From contig JAILRH010000023.1 of the NCBI GenBank assembly GCA_024698345.1, positions 1-39,242 of the forward strand: DNA of 39,242 nucleotides. The letters run 5' to 3'. Source of the stretch: Lachnospiraceae bacterium. GTDB lineage: Bacteria > Bacillota > Clostridia > Lachnospirales > Lachnospiraceae. This document shows positions 25,830-32,370 of this stretch, in pieces; positions within the stretch are counted from its first letter, which is position 1; each line of letters opens with the position of its first letter. The notes beneath the pieces were generated by a model. The model had not been told where the DNA came from. It saw only the letters and a list, made by a program, of their open reading frames with translations, and made no database searches. The position numbers and the translations under genes are program-made.

Positions 25830-26210
25830 TCATTCATCTTTTTTCGAATTGACGTATTCCTTCATTTTTTTATACGTTTTTTCCGACAAAACATGCTCTA
25901 TAGCGCAGGCATCTTCTTTTGCTGTTTCTTCATCAATCCCCATCTTTATTAGCCATTCTTCCAAAAAGCTTCCTTTTTCATATATTTGTTCAGCTATTTC
26001 TTTTCCTTGTTCTGTCAACCAAAGATTATTATTTTCTTTCATAATAAGCTCGGCGTTTTCAAGCTTTTTTACGGCTATGCTCGCGCTTGCTTTTGTAACA
26101 TTCAAATACCTCGCTATATCTATAACGCGACATTTTTCCTTTTCAGCCATTATTACCAATATTGTTTTTAAGTAGTCTTCTTTCGAACTATCAGCAAATC
26201 GTTTTTCCAT
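25830..26210 (-). CDS. DtxR/MntR family metal-dependent transcriptional regulator (1)
   Basis: A 126-residue protein with the DtxR N-terminal winged helix: SKEDYLKTILVIMAEKEKCR, IDIARYLNVTKASASIAVKK as helix-turn-helix and LWLTEQGKEIAEQIYEKG after the wing. The dimerisation part includes AKEDACAIEHVLSEKTYKKM, with the conserved E-D-A-C-x-x-E-H metal-site segment. There is no SH3-like third domain, so it is of the short MntR type. It lies between the FeoB-associated peptide and the HMA operon, and may be read from the feoB promoter. It is a candidate for the protein that binds the GTTAG-N6-CTAAC sites nearby; the second DtxR gene at 36627 is the other candidate. Confidence 0.93.
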   Translation of the reverse strand: MEKRFADSSKEDYLKTILVIMAEKEKCRVIDIARYLNVTKASASIAVKKLENAELIMKENNNLWLTEQGKEIAEQIYEKGSFLEEWLIKMGIDEETAKEDACAIEHVLSEKTYKKMKEYVNSKKDE

Positions 26211-26252
26211 TATATCTTCTCCGTACTATGTCATTTTGTCACTACCAATCAG

Positions 26253-26408
26253 CTATTCTTTCTTTGCGCAACCGCAATTCTTGCGTGGGCACTTGCCTGA
26301 CATTGGACATCCGATGCAGGCATTGCCTTTTCTTTTTTCTTTAACAATGTAATAAATTGCCGCTCCCAATATCGGCAATAAAATCAACAAAATAATGATA
26401 TCCTCCAT
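26253..26408 (-). CDS. FeoB-associated Cys-rich membrane peptide
   Basis: A 51-residue protein with AAAGGAG 5 bases before the ATG. One membrane helix (IIILLILLPILGAAIYYIV) is followed by a basic stretch and a C-terminal Cys cluster: CIGCPMSGKCPRKNCGCAKK, with C-x-x-C-x(5)-C-x(4)-C-x-C. This is the layout of the small FeoB-associated Cys-rich proteins that follow feoB in clostridia. They may act like FeoC, as an Fe-S sensor or accessory. It sits between feoB and DtxR-1, separated from feoB by a block of duplicated DNA. Confidence 0.88.
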   Translation of the reverse strand: MEDIIILLILLPILGAAIYYIVKEKRKGNACIGCPMSGKCPRKNCGCAKKE

Positions 26409-26427
26409 GTCAGCTCCTTTCCCTTCC

Positions 26428-26748
26428 ATGCCAGCTCGAATCCGCAGTATACTGCTTAGCTTTCGTGATTTTCATCCTTCGGATATCAAATCACTTTCGC
26501 TCGCGACAAAAAATGCTTTGTCGCGTGTCTCGCTGTTTTGGGTTCCCCAAATACATAAAAATAAGAATATTTGAAAGTATGCAAGCATCCTTTCTGCATA
26601 TTCCAAGTTTCCTCTTTTTTCATCCATGCCAGCTCGAATCCGCAGTATACTGCTTCTTCTCGCTGTTTTGGGTTCCCCAAATACATAAAAATAAGAATAT
26701 TTGAAAGTATGCAAGCATCCTTTCTGCATATTCTTATTTTTATGTGCA
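26428..26748. repeat. Modular duplicated repeat between feoB and the Cys-rich peptide gene
   Basis: A block of about 75 bases starting CTCGCTGTTTTGGGTTCCCC occurs at about 26529 and again at about 26659 (130 apart). The module CCAGCTCGAATCCGCAGTAT occurs at 26431 and 26629 (198 apart). The spacing differs because the first copy holds about 68 extra bases with a hairpin, CGCGACAAA/TTTGTCGCG. Other palindromes are GCAGTATACTGC, TTTGGGGAACCCAAA and ATAAAAATAAGAATAT against ATATTCTTATTTTTAT. The open frames here are repeat artefacts. The last inverted repeat may stop transcription after feoB. Confidence 0.85.
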
Positions 26749-26758
26749 TGGATGAATG

Positions 26759-28744
26759 TTATGCATAATCGTGGTCTATTTTTTTGTCGGCGTTTACTAT
26801 CAGATATGCGATAACTGCTGCAAAAATTGCCACTGCAATAAGTCCCGGAACGAATCCCGCACCAAGCGAACCTGTTGTTGCAAGTGTTCCAATCTGGAAT
26901 ACTGCAAATCCAACTGTATATCCTGTTGCAAGCTGTAAGCAGATAGCTCCTAACAACCACTTACCGCTCTGAAGTTCTGAGTTAAGCGCTCCAAGTGCCG
27001 CAAAACAAGGTGGTGTGTACAGGTTGAACATAAGATATGCAAGGGCTGCAACCTTTGTAAGTCCCATAACTGTTGCTACAGTACTTCCGCCACCTGTAAG
27101 TTCCAATTCTTCAGTATCAATAAAGTTTGTGAGGGCATAAACTGTAGCTAATGTTCCAACTACATTTTCTTTTGCTATGAATCCTGTGATTGCCGCTGCT
27201 GCCAACTGCCATGCCGCAAAACCAACGATAGGAACTAGTGCAACAGCAAACGGTGTTGAAATTGCCGCAAGGATAGATGTGTTTTCCATTCCTTCCTCAA
27301 CCACATGGAATCTTGTATCAAATGATTGCATTATCTGAACAGCTGTATTACATACAAGAATAATAGTTCCTGCTTTTATAATGTAGGCTTTACCTCTCTC
27401 AAGCATAGAGCCGATTGCAAATTTAAGACTTGGTACTTTGTATTCAGGTAATTCAATAATGAAGAATGACTTTCTGTATTTCATGCCTGTAATAGCTTTG
27501 ATTAACAAAGCTCCAAGTAAAATGAGTAAAATACCAACGAAGTACATAAGAGGTCCAACCCAAGCCGCATCCTTAAAGAACGCACCTGCAAACAATGCGA
27601 TTACAGGAAGTTTTGCTCCACACGGCATAAATGTCGCAAGCATTGCTGTTGTTCTTCTCTCTCTCTCGTTACGTATCGTTCTACATGCCATAATTGCCGG
27701 TATTCCACATCCGGTACCTATTATCATAGGGATTACAGATTTTCCCGAAAGTCCAACTCTCTTGAAAATCGGATCAAGAACTACTGTTGCTCTTGACATA
27801 TAACCGCAGTCTTCAAGTAATGCAATTAAGAAATACATTACCATAACAAGTGGCAGGAATCCTACTACTGCTCCAACACCACCAATAATACCGTCAACCA
27901 ACAGTGCATAAAGGAGTGGATTTGCATCTGATAATTTTCCTCCAACCCATCCCTGGAAACTCTCTATCCAACCTACTAGAATGTCCGCAAGCCATGTTCC
28001 TAAAGTTGACTGGGAAATATAGAAAACCATAAACATAATGCCGGCAAAAATAATCAATCCGGAAACCGGATGAGTCAACACCTTGTCAATCTTATCTCCA
28101 AAAGTCTTATCCTTTGTTAACACCTTTCTGTTTTCTACTTCCTTGACGATTCCGTTCACAAAGTCAAATCGTTTTCTGTCGGCATTTTCTACTGCTTCTT
28201 TATCGTGAAGGTTTATGCTTCCCTGTACATAAGGTGCTTTCTGAGCGGTTCCCGATACTTCAATCGCCTTAGCGATTACTTCTTTCAACCCTTTATTGGA
28301 TGTAGAAACTGTCTCTATTATCGGACAGCCCAACTTACCGGCAAGTTTTTCTTTGTTTATAGTATTTCCTTTTTTTTCATTGATGTCACTTTTGTTAAGC
28401 GCAACAACTACCGGAATTCCAAGTTCTAAAAGCTGTGTTGTAAAAAACAAACTTCTGCTTAAGTTTGTCGCATCAACTATATTAATGATCACATCAGGAT
28501 TCTCGTTTTTTACATAAGAACTTGTAATACTTTCCTCTGATGTAAACGGAGACATTGAATATGCTCCCGGAAGGTCTACTGCAATGACTTCTTTATCGCC
28601 ATCATAGTACGCTTTTTTAATAGAGCTTTCCTTTCTGTCAACTGTAACACCTGCCCAGTTACCTATTTTTTCATTTCGTCCTGTTAACGCATTGTACATA
28701 GTGGTTTTTCCACTGTTCGGATTTCCCGTCAACGCAATTCTCAT
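26759..28744 (-). CDS. feoB: Ferrous iron transport protein B (FeoB)
   Basis: A 661-residue FeoB. The N-terminal G domain shows G1 GNPNSGKTT, G3 DLPGAYSM and G4 NKSD, followed by the helical regulatory part. The membrane domain carries the Gate motifs, for example GTGCGIPAIMACRTIRNERE, and about eight further helices. FeoB takes up Fe(II) through the inner membrane, driven or gated by GTP. The ATG at 28744 is chosen because GAGAGGG stands 9 bases before it; the ATG at 28765 lacks a site. feoB has its own operator-like palindrome and is separated from feoA by a terminator, so the two are controlled separately. All key GTPase motifs are intact. Confidence 0.97.
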   Translation of the reverse strand: MRIALTGNPNSGKTTMYNALTGRNEKIGNWAGVTVDRKESSIKKAYYDGDKEVIAVDLPGAYSMSPFTSEESITSSYVKNENPDVIINIVDATNLSRSLFFTTQLLELGIPVVVALNKSDINEKKGNTINKEKLAGKLGCPIIETVSTSNKGLKEVIAKAIEVSGTAQKAPYVQGSINLHDKEAVENADRKRFDFVNGIVKEVENRKVLTKDKTFGDKIDKVLTHPVSGLIIFAGIMFMVFYISQSTLGTWLADILVGWIESFQGWVGGKLSDANPLLYALLVDGIIGGVGAVVGFLPLVMVMYFLIALLEDCGYMSRATVVLDPIFKRVGLSGKSVIPMIIGTGCGIPAIMACRTIRNERERRTTAMLATFMPCGAKLPVIALFAGAFFKDAAWVGPLMYFVGILLILLGALLIKAITGMKYRKSFFIIELPEYKVPSLKFAIGSMLERGKAYIIKAGTIILVCNTAVQIMQSFDTRFHVVEEGMENTSILAAISTPFAVALVPIVGFAAWQLAAAAITGFIAKENVVGTLATVYALTNFIDTEELELTGGGSTVATVMGLTKVAALAYLMFNLYTPPCFAALGALNSELQSGKWLLGAICLQLATGYTVGFAVFQIGTLATTGSLGAGFVPGLIAVAIFAAVIAYLIVNADKKIDHDYA

Positions 28745-28790
28745 GACTTTTTCCCTCTCTTTCATAAATAAAATAATTTCGCTCCCGCAA

Positions 28791-28810
28791 AAGTTAGTTA
28801 TAACTAACTT
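28791..28810. promoter_or_regulatory. Putative DtxR-type operator upstream of feoB
   Basis: AAGTTAGTTATAACTAACTT is a perfect 20-base palindrome located 47 bases before the feoB ATG. Its 16-base core GTTAG-TTATAA-CTAAC matches the other sites of the island. The central TATAAC could overlap a -10 element. Confidence 0.75.
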
Positions 28811-28817
28811 GCTGGGA

Positions 28818-28848
28818 TAAAAAAATGAATTAGTATATTCTAATTCAT
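28818..28848 (-). terminator. Intrinsic terminator after feoA
   Basis: On the minus strand ATGAATTAG pairs with CTAATTCAT around a six-base loop and is followed by a run of T. It starts 3 bases after the feoA stop codon, so feoA transcripts probably end before feoB. Confidence 0.8.
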
Positions 28849-28850
28849 TT

Positions 28851-29063
28851 CTATATTGAAATAGCCTTCGCTAAGTCAGTATCAATGTTGTATCTGGCAT
28901 CTTTAATTGATACCACGCATCCTCCTTTAATATGGGATACTACTGTAATAGGCTCTCCACTGTAACATCCAAGTGAAAATAAAAAACCTTTAAGTTCCTC
29001 ATCGTCAGAGATAATATCTTTTACGATGTATTCTTCACCCGCAACTGCTTCCGACAGTTTCAT
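28851..29063 (-). CDS. feoA: Ferrous iron transport protein A (FeoA)
   Basis: A 70-residue protein with the SH3-like FeoA fold: LSEAVAGEEYIVKDI at the start, LKGFLFSLGCYSGEPITVVS in the middle and YNIDTDLAKAISI at the end. FeoA is a small cytoplasmic partner that binds FeoB and supports Fe(II) uptake. AAAGGTGGG stands 7 bases before the ATG. A GTTAG-N6-CTAAC site lies 50 bases upstream, and a terminator directly follows, so it is a monocistronic, probably iron-repressed gene. Confidence 0.93.
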   Translation of the reverse strand: MKLSEAVAGEEYIVKDIISDDEELKGFLFSLGCYSGEPITVVSHIKGGCVVSIKDARYNIDTDLAKAISI

Positions 29064-29112
29064 ATCTTATCCCACCTTTCCTAAATAGTTATATCTTATT
29101 CAAAACGATTTT

Positions 29113-29152
29113 GTTAGTCGTTTCTAACCACTTAGAGTTTAACACGTCTAAC
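29113..29152. promoter_or_regulatory. Putative DtxR-type operator upstream of feoA, with a weaker second site
   Basis: GTTAG-TCGTTT-CTAAC (29113-29128) has exact half-sites with a six-base spacer. A weaker copy ending in CTAAC (29137-29152) follows. The main site is 50 bases before the feoA start. Confidence 0.65.
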
Positions 29153-29206
29153 CGAAACTGTCAACTATCTTTTTCTTCGTTTCACTTCTGTAATTACAAA
29201 CAGGCA

Positions 29207-30031
29207 TTATTCTGAAGATTTCATCTTCCTGATAATAGATATATTATTCTTTGGGCATCCATACTTACATCTTCCGCATACTATACATTCGCCTTCTCTC
29301 AATTCATTTTCCTGTAACTTCATATTCACAGGACAATTCCTCTTGCATAATGTACAGTTCGGAATACAATTTTCACTTCTTCTTTTTAATTTTACAAAGG
29401 GAATATGTGGCATCAGCGAGAAAACAGCACCAAACGGGCATAGGAACTGACAGAAAAATCTCTCCTTAACTACCATCCCTATTAATATAATAATCATCAA
29501 TGCAATCCCAATTTTATACTCAGATATATCACCGCCGGAAGTTATTAGCGAAAATACCGTCCAGGGACTGTTCTTTGTAACAAAATCCCCTCTGCCAATA
29601 AAGCACATTAACAATACAAACAAAAGTATTAAATATTTCATTTTCTGCATTAACATCTGCACTTTTTCCGGAAGCTTTGGTATTTTCTTTTTTATTTTTT
29701 CCTGTATCGCCTGCCCAATCTGATAAACCCAATCACCAATAGCGCCAAAGGAGCATGCCCATCCACAAAAAACTCTTCCGGCAACGGCAGTTATGATTAT
29801 CAGCGCCATAAGTTTTGTCGTAAATATCGTCCATGTAATCGCTTCTCCTTTTCCGATTGCCGTGGCAATATCCTTAATTGCGCCAAACGCTTGGGAAAAA
29901 ACAGCAGGATATAACACAAAAAAAATTATTTGAATTCCAACTCTTGCCCATCTCAAAATGAGCATTTTTTGTTTTCTCTGTTGCATTTGACTTTTTTGAT
30001 TATTTTGTTTTTTCTGCTTCATTTCCATCAT
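29207..30031 (-). CDS. NapH/CcoG-like membrane 4Fe-4S protein
   Basis: A 274-residue protein with about five membrane helices and a C-terminal ferredoxin domain. Two C-x-x-x-C-x-x-G motifs lie at membrane borders (CGWACSFG, Cys 89 and 93; CQFLCPFG, Cys 194 and 198). The end holds two 4Fe-4S motifs, C-x-x-x-C-x-x-C-x-x-x-CP (222-233) and C-x-x-C-x-x-C-x-x-x-CP (249-259). NapH-type proteins move electrons from cytoplasm or quinol across the membrane to an external acceptor. The gene overlaps the FMN-binding gene by ATGA, so its acceptor is likely the flavinylated proteins of the same operon. The Gln/Lys-rich N-terminus is cytoplasmic. No quinone-reducing dehydrogenase is adjacent. Confidence 0.9.
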   Translation of the reverse strand: MMEMKQKKQNNQKSQMQQRKQKMLILRWARVGIQIIFFVLYPAVFSQAFGAIKDIATAIGKGEAITWTIFTTKLMALIIITAVAGRVFCGWACSFGAIGDWVYQIGQAIQEKIKKKIPKLPEKVQMLMQKMKYLILLFVLLMCFIGRGDFVTKNSPWTVFSLITSGGDISEYKIGIALMIIILIGMVVKERFFCQFLCPFGAVFSLMPHIPFVKLKRRSENCIPNCTLCKRNCPVNMKLQENELREGECIVCGRCKYGCPKNNISIIRKMKSSE

Positions 30032-30480
30032 TTGTTACCCGCCTTTGAAAGAGCATCATCTACAGCATCCAGAACGCCATTAGAAGAAAAAGTCGCACCA
30101 CTGACAACATCAACTTCCGTCCCCTGTGCATCAACTATTTTTTCTATAAGCGCGTTCATCATTTCAACATAATCCGGGGTTTCTTTTTTTGCGGAAATAA
30201 TCTCCACATCATCAATTTCACCGTTACACACGCTGACCTCAACAACTATTTTCCCGCCAAAACCTATACCTTTCCCCTGATATTTGCCGTCAGCGTATTT
30301 GGGAGCGTTTTGCTCCCCACTTATACGAATCGATTCTTTCTCCCACTCTTTTCTTGCAATTTTGACTTTTTGATTAAATGCCAATACGTCCCTTTCCTTC
30401 TTTGAAGCATAACTTTGATATGAAAAAAGTATCATTATAATCAGTATGCAATTAATCATTTTCACCATAAACATTTTCAT
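30028..30480 (-). CDS. Single-domain FMN-binding (flavinylated) exported protein
   Basis: A 150-residue protein with an N-terminal membrane helix or signal (INCILIIMILFSYQSYA) and one FMN_bind domain: YADGKYQGKGIGFGGKIVVE, then the acceptor motif DVVSGATFSS with Thr 130. ApbE attaches FMN through a phosphoester to that Thr. The start is uncertain: an ATG at 30480 lies inside the end of the upstream gene and another at 30459 overlaps its stop. Both fit translational coupling with the four-domain protein. The 4-base overlap with the NapH-like gene suggests the two meet physically. It may be the first extracytoplasmic acceptor, comparable to NqrC or RnfG. Confidence 0.88.
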   Translation of the reverse strand: MKMFMVKMINCILIIMILFSYQSYASKKERDVLAFNQKVKIARKEWEKESIRISGEQNAPKYADGKYQGKGIGFGGKIVVEVSVCNGEIDDVEIISAKKETPDYVEMMNALIEKIVDAQGTEVDVVSGATFSSNGVLDAVDDALSKAGNK

Positions 30481-32197
30481 CGTTCTTTATTAGTTCCTTA
30501 TACATTTTCAATGCTTTATTATAAATTGTTTTCAAGGCCTCAGATGTACATGTAGCTCCACTCACTGCATCTGCTTCATCTACGCCTACACGAAGTATCT
30601 TGCCAAGCATTCCTTCCTCTTTATTTGTTCCTTTTACCGCCTTTTCACAATAGAATCTGTTAGACTCACCGCCACAGGATATGATTTGAATATCTGCAAC
30701 TGCATCATTTTCAAATATTACATTTGCAAACAATTCATAATCATCAAAATCATAGTCACCATACTCATCTTCCATCGCGTAAACCCATGCTGAAGTTTGA
30801 ATCACTTGCTTTTTACCACTCTCCCCACTTTCTTCCCGCTGTGTTGTTTCTTCAACGGTTGGGATTTCAGTTTCGGAAGTTTCCTCAGCATTGCTCACCG
30901 TTTCATCGCATCCCTGTGCCATTTTTATCGCATTTACAAAAATATTTTTTAGTGCAACAGACGAACAAGTTGCCCCACTGACTGCACTTAATCCATTGAC
31001 GGATTGCTTTTCAATCAGTTGATCAATAACTCCTTTGCTGCCATTTCTTCCGTTTGCCGCCCATTGGTAATATTTTTTATTACTCTCAGCATCCGAGCTA
31101 ATATTAGATATGGATATCAGCTTTCCATTATAAAAAGTAACCTCCCCGGTAAGATGATACGCAGAAAACTCTTCATTATCATCGGGCGCACATACTACTG
31201 TCACGGTATATGTCCCATCCTTTATAGCACTTTCCGTTTCTATTTCTTCATTTTCAATAAAACTTTCACTCTCGTTTGTTTCAGGCTCTGTCTTTACGGG
31301 TTTATTCTTTACAGGCCCACCATTTGCTTCTATCGCTTTATTTAAAGCGTCCACAAAAGCATCCTTTATAGCATTGGAAGAATATGTTGCTCCGCTGACA
31401 GAATCCACATCAGCGTTCTGTTTTTTTAATATCTTCTTAATTGTAGGTTTCCACGCCTTCTGACAGTATGGTACATTTTCACTGTCTTCATTATCTATTA
31501 ATTCCAAATCAGTTATCGCAACTGCCTTTCCTTTAAGAAATTTCACCTTCAGTTTCACAGTGTACCCGAACTTCTCACAAGCAGCCTCCCCTTCAAATGT
31601 GCCATCTGCCGGTGTTCCTCTCTTCAATGGTTTAGCCTTTTTTTTACGCTCTTTAAACTTATTTTTTTCTTTATAAACAGTCGCATTCGCCTTTCCACTT
31701 GCTTTGTTCAACGCACTTATAACCGCATTTTTTATTCCATTCGAAGAATATGTTGCTCCACTAACAGTATCTACATTTGGTGATTGTGCTTTTAAAATAC
31801 GTGGTATTATTTTTTCTGCCGTTTTGTAATATGATTCTGTTTCACTGCTATGATCTGTCACTTCAATACAATCTATTTTTTCACTTTTGATAGTTACCAG
31901 GACTTTTATTATTCCGCCATACCCTTTAGCCTCTCCATAATAAACCCCGTCCTTATATTTTCCATTTTCAGTAAATATTTCATTCTTTATTTTAGGAGTA
32001 CTGACTCTTTTTTTATTCGCTTTCACTTTTCTTCTTTGCTTGTTTTGTGTTGCCGCTTCCTGTCCCATTACCTCTGCGTGGAGTTTTGGCAATTCAGGAT
32101 ATTGTAAATCCGGAATATTTTTTCTCACTCCCACTATAACAGCCAACAAACACAAAACAGAAGGAATCAAAAATATCATTTTCTTTATTTTATTCAT
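30452..32197 (-). CDS. Multi-flavinylated surface protein with four FMN_bind domains
   Basis: About 581 residues starting at the ATG at 32197, which has GGAG 5 bases upstream; an ATG at 32233 inside the palindromic element is an alternative. One N-terminal membrane helix anchors it. Four FMN_bind domains follow, with acceptor motifs DTVSGATYSS (Thr about 149), DSVSGATYSS (271), SAVSGATCSS (410) and DAVSGATCTS (549). The third has Ser in place of the usual Asp of the D-x-x-(S/T)-GAT motif. Domains are joined by Lys-rich or Glu/Thr-rich linkers. ApbE (34781-35827) would load up to four FMN. The layout resembles PplA of Listeria, which has two domains, and should pass electrons outward along a flavin wire. 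There is no GTTAG operator upstream. Confidence 0.92.
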   Translation of the reverse strand: MNKIKKMIFLIPSVLCLLAVIVGVRKNIPDLQYPELPKLHAEVMGQEAATQNKQRRKVKANKKRVSTPKIKNEIFTENGKYKDGVYYGEAKGYGGIIKVLVTIKSEKIDCIEVTDHSSETESYYKTAEKIIPRILKAQSPNVDTVSGATYSSNGIKNAVISALNKASGKANATVYKEKNKFKERKKKAKPLKRGTPADGTFEGEAACEKFGYTVKLKVKFLKGKAVAITDLELIDNEDSENVPYCQKAWKPTIKKILKKQNADVDSVSGATYSSNAIKDAFVDALNKAIEANGGPVKNKPVKTEPETNESESFIENEEIETESAIKDGTYTVTVVCAPDDNEEFSAYHLTGEVTFYNGKLISISNISSDAESNKKYYQWAANGRNGSKGVIDQLIEKQSVNGLSAVSGATCSSVALKNIFVNAIKMAQGCDETVSNAEETSETEIPTVEETTQREESGESGKKQVIQTSAWVYAMEDEYGDYDFDDYELFANVIFENDAVADIQIISCGGESNRFYCEKAVKGTNKEEGMLGKILRVGVDEADAVSGATCTSEALKTIYNKALKMYKELIKNDENVYGEND

Positions 32198-32235
32198 GTT
32201 TTCTCCGACTATATTTCTTTGTCCTGCATCCATTT

Positions 32236-32314
32236 AAGACTCCCCTCGAGTCTTGTTGCTCACCACTTAGCACATATGCGCTTGAAGTGGGAGTCATCTC
32301 GCATCTAATATAAA
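32236..32314. repeat. Dispersed palindromic element, copy 2
   Basis: The 60 bases 32254-32313 differ at only about three positions from 7471-7530 (both hold CACCACTTAGCACATATG and TGAAGTGGGAGTCATCTCGC). The left end is AAGACTCC/GAGTCTT, comparable to the CAAGACTCG hairpin at 7255. In both places the element has the same orientation relative to the next minus-strand gene and ends within 40 bases of its start codon. Confidence 0.8.
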
Positions 32315-32346
32315 CTGCGACTTACATCCTGTGTAAATCGCAGTTT
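32312..32346 (-). terminator. Hairpin terminator after the Tp47-like gene
   Basis: AAACTGCGA pairs with TCGCAGTTT around a loop that can itself pair (TTACATCCTGTGTAA). It lies 25 bases past the stop at 32371 and partly abuts the palindromic element. It implies a separate promoter for the FMN-binding operon. Confidence 0.7.
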
Positions 32347-32370
32347 AATCTATCTAACTATTTTCTTCCA

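Noticed and set aside
26472-26960. Frames of 87 and 162 codons across the feoB-downstream repeat
   Set aside because: They run through duplicated non-coding modules, and the longer one overlaps feoB in another frame.
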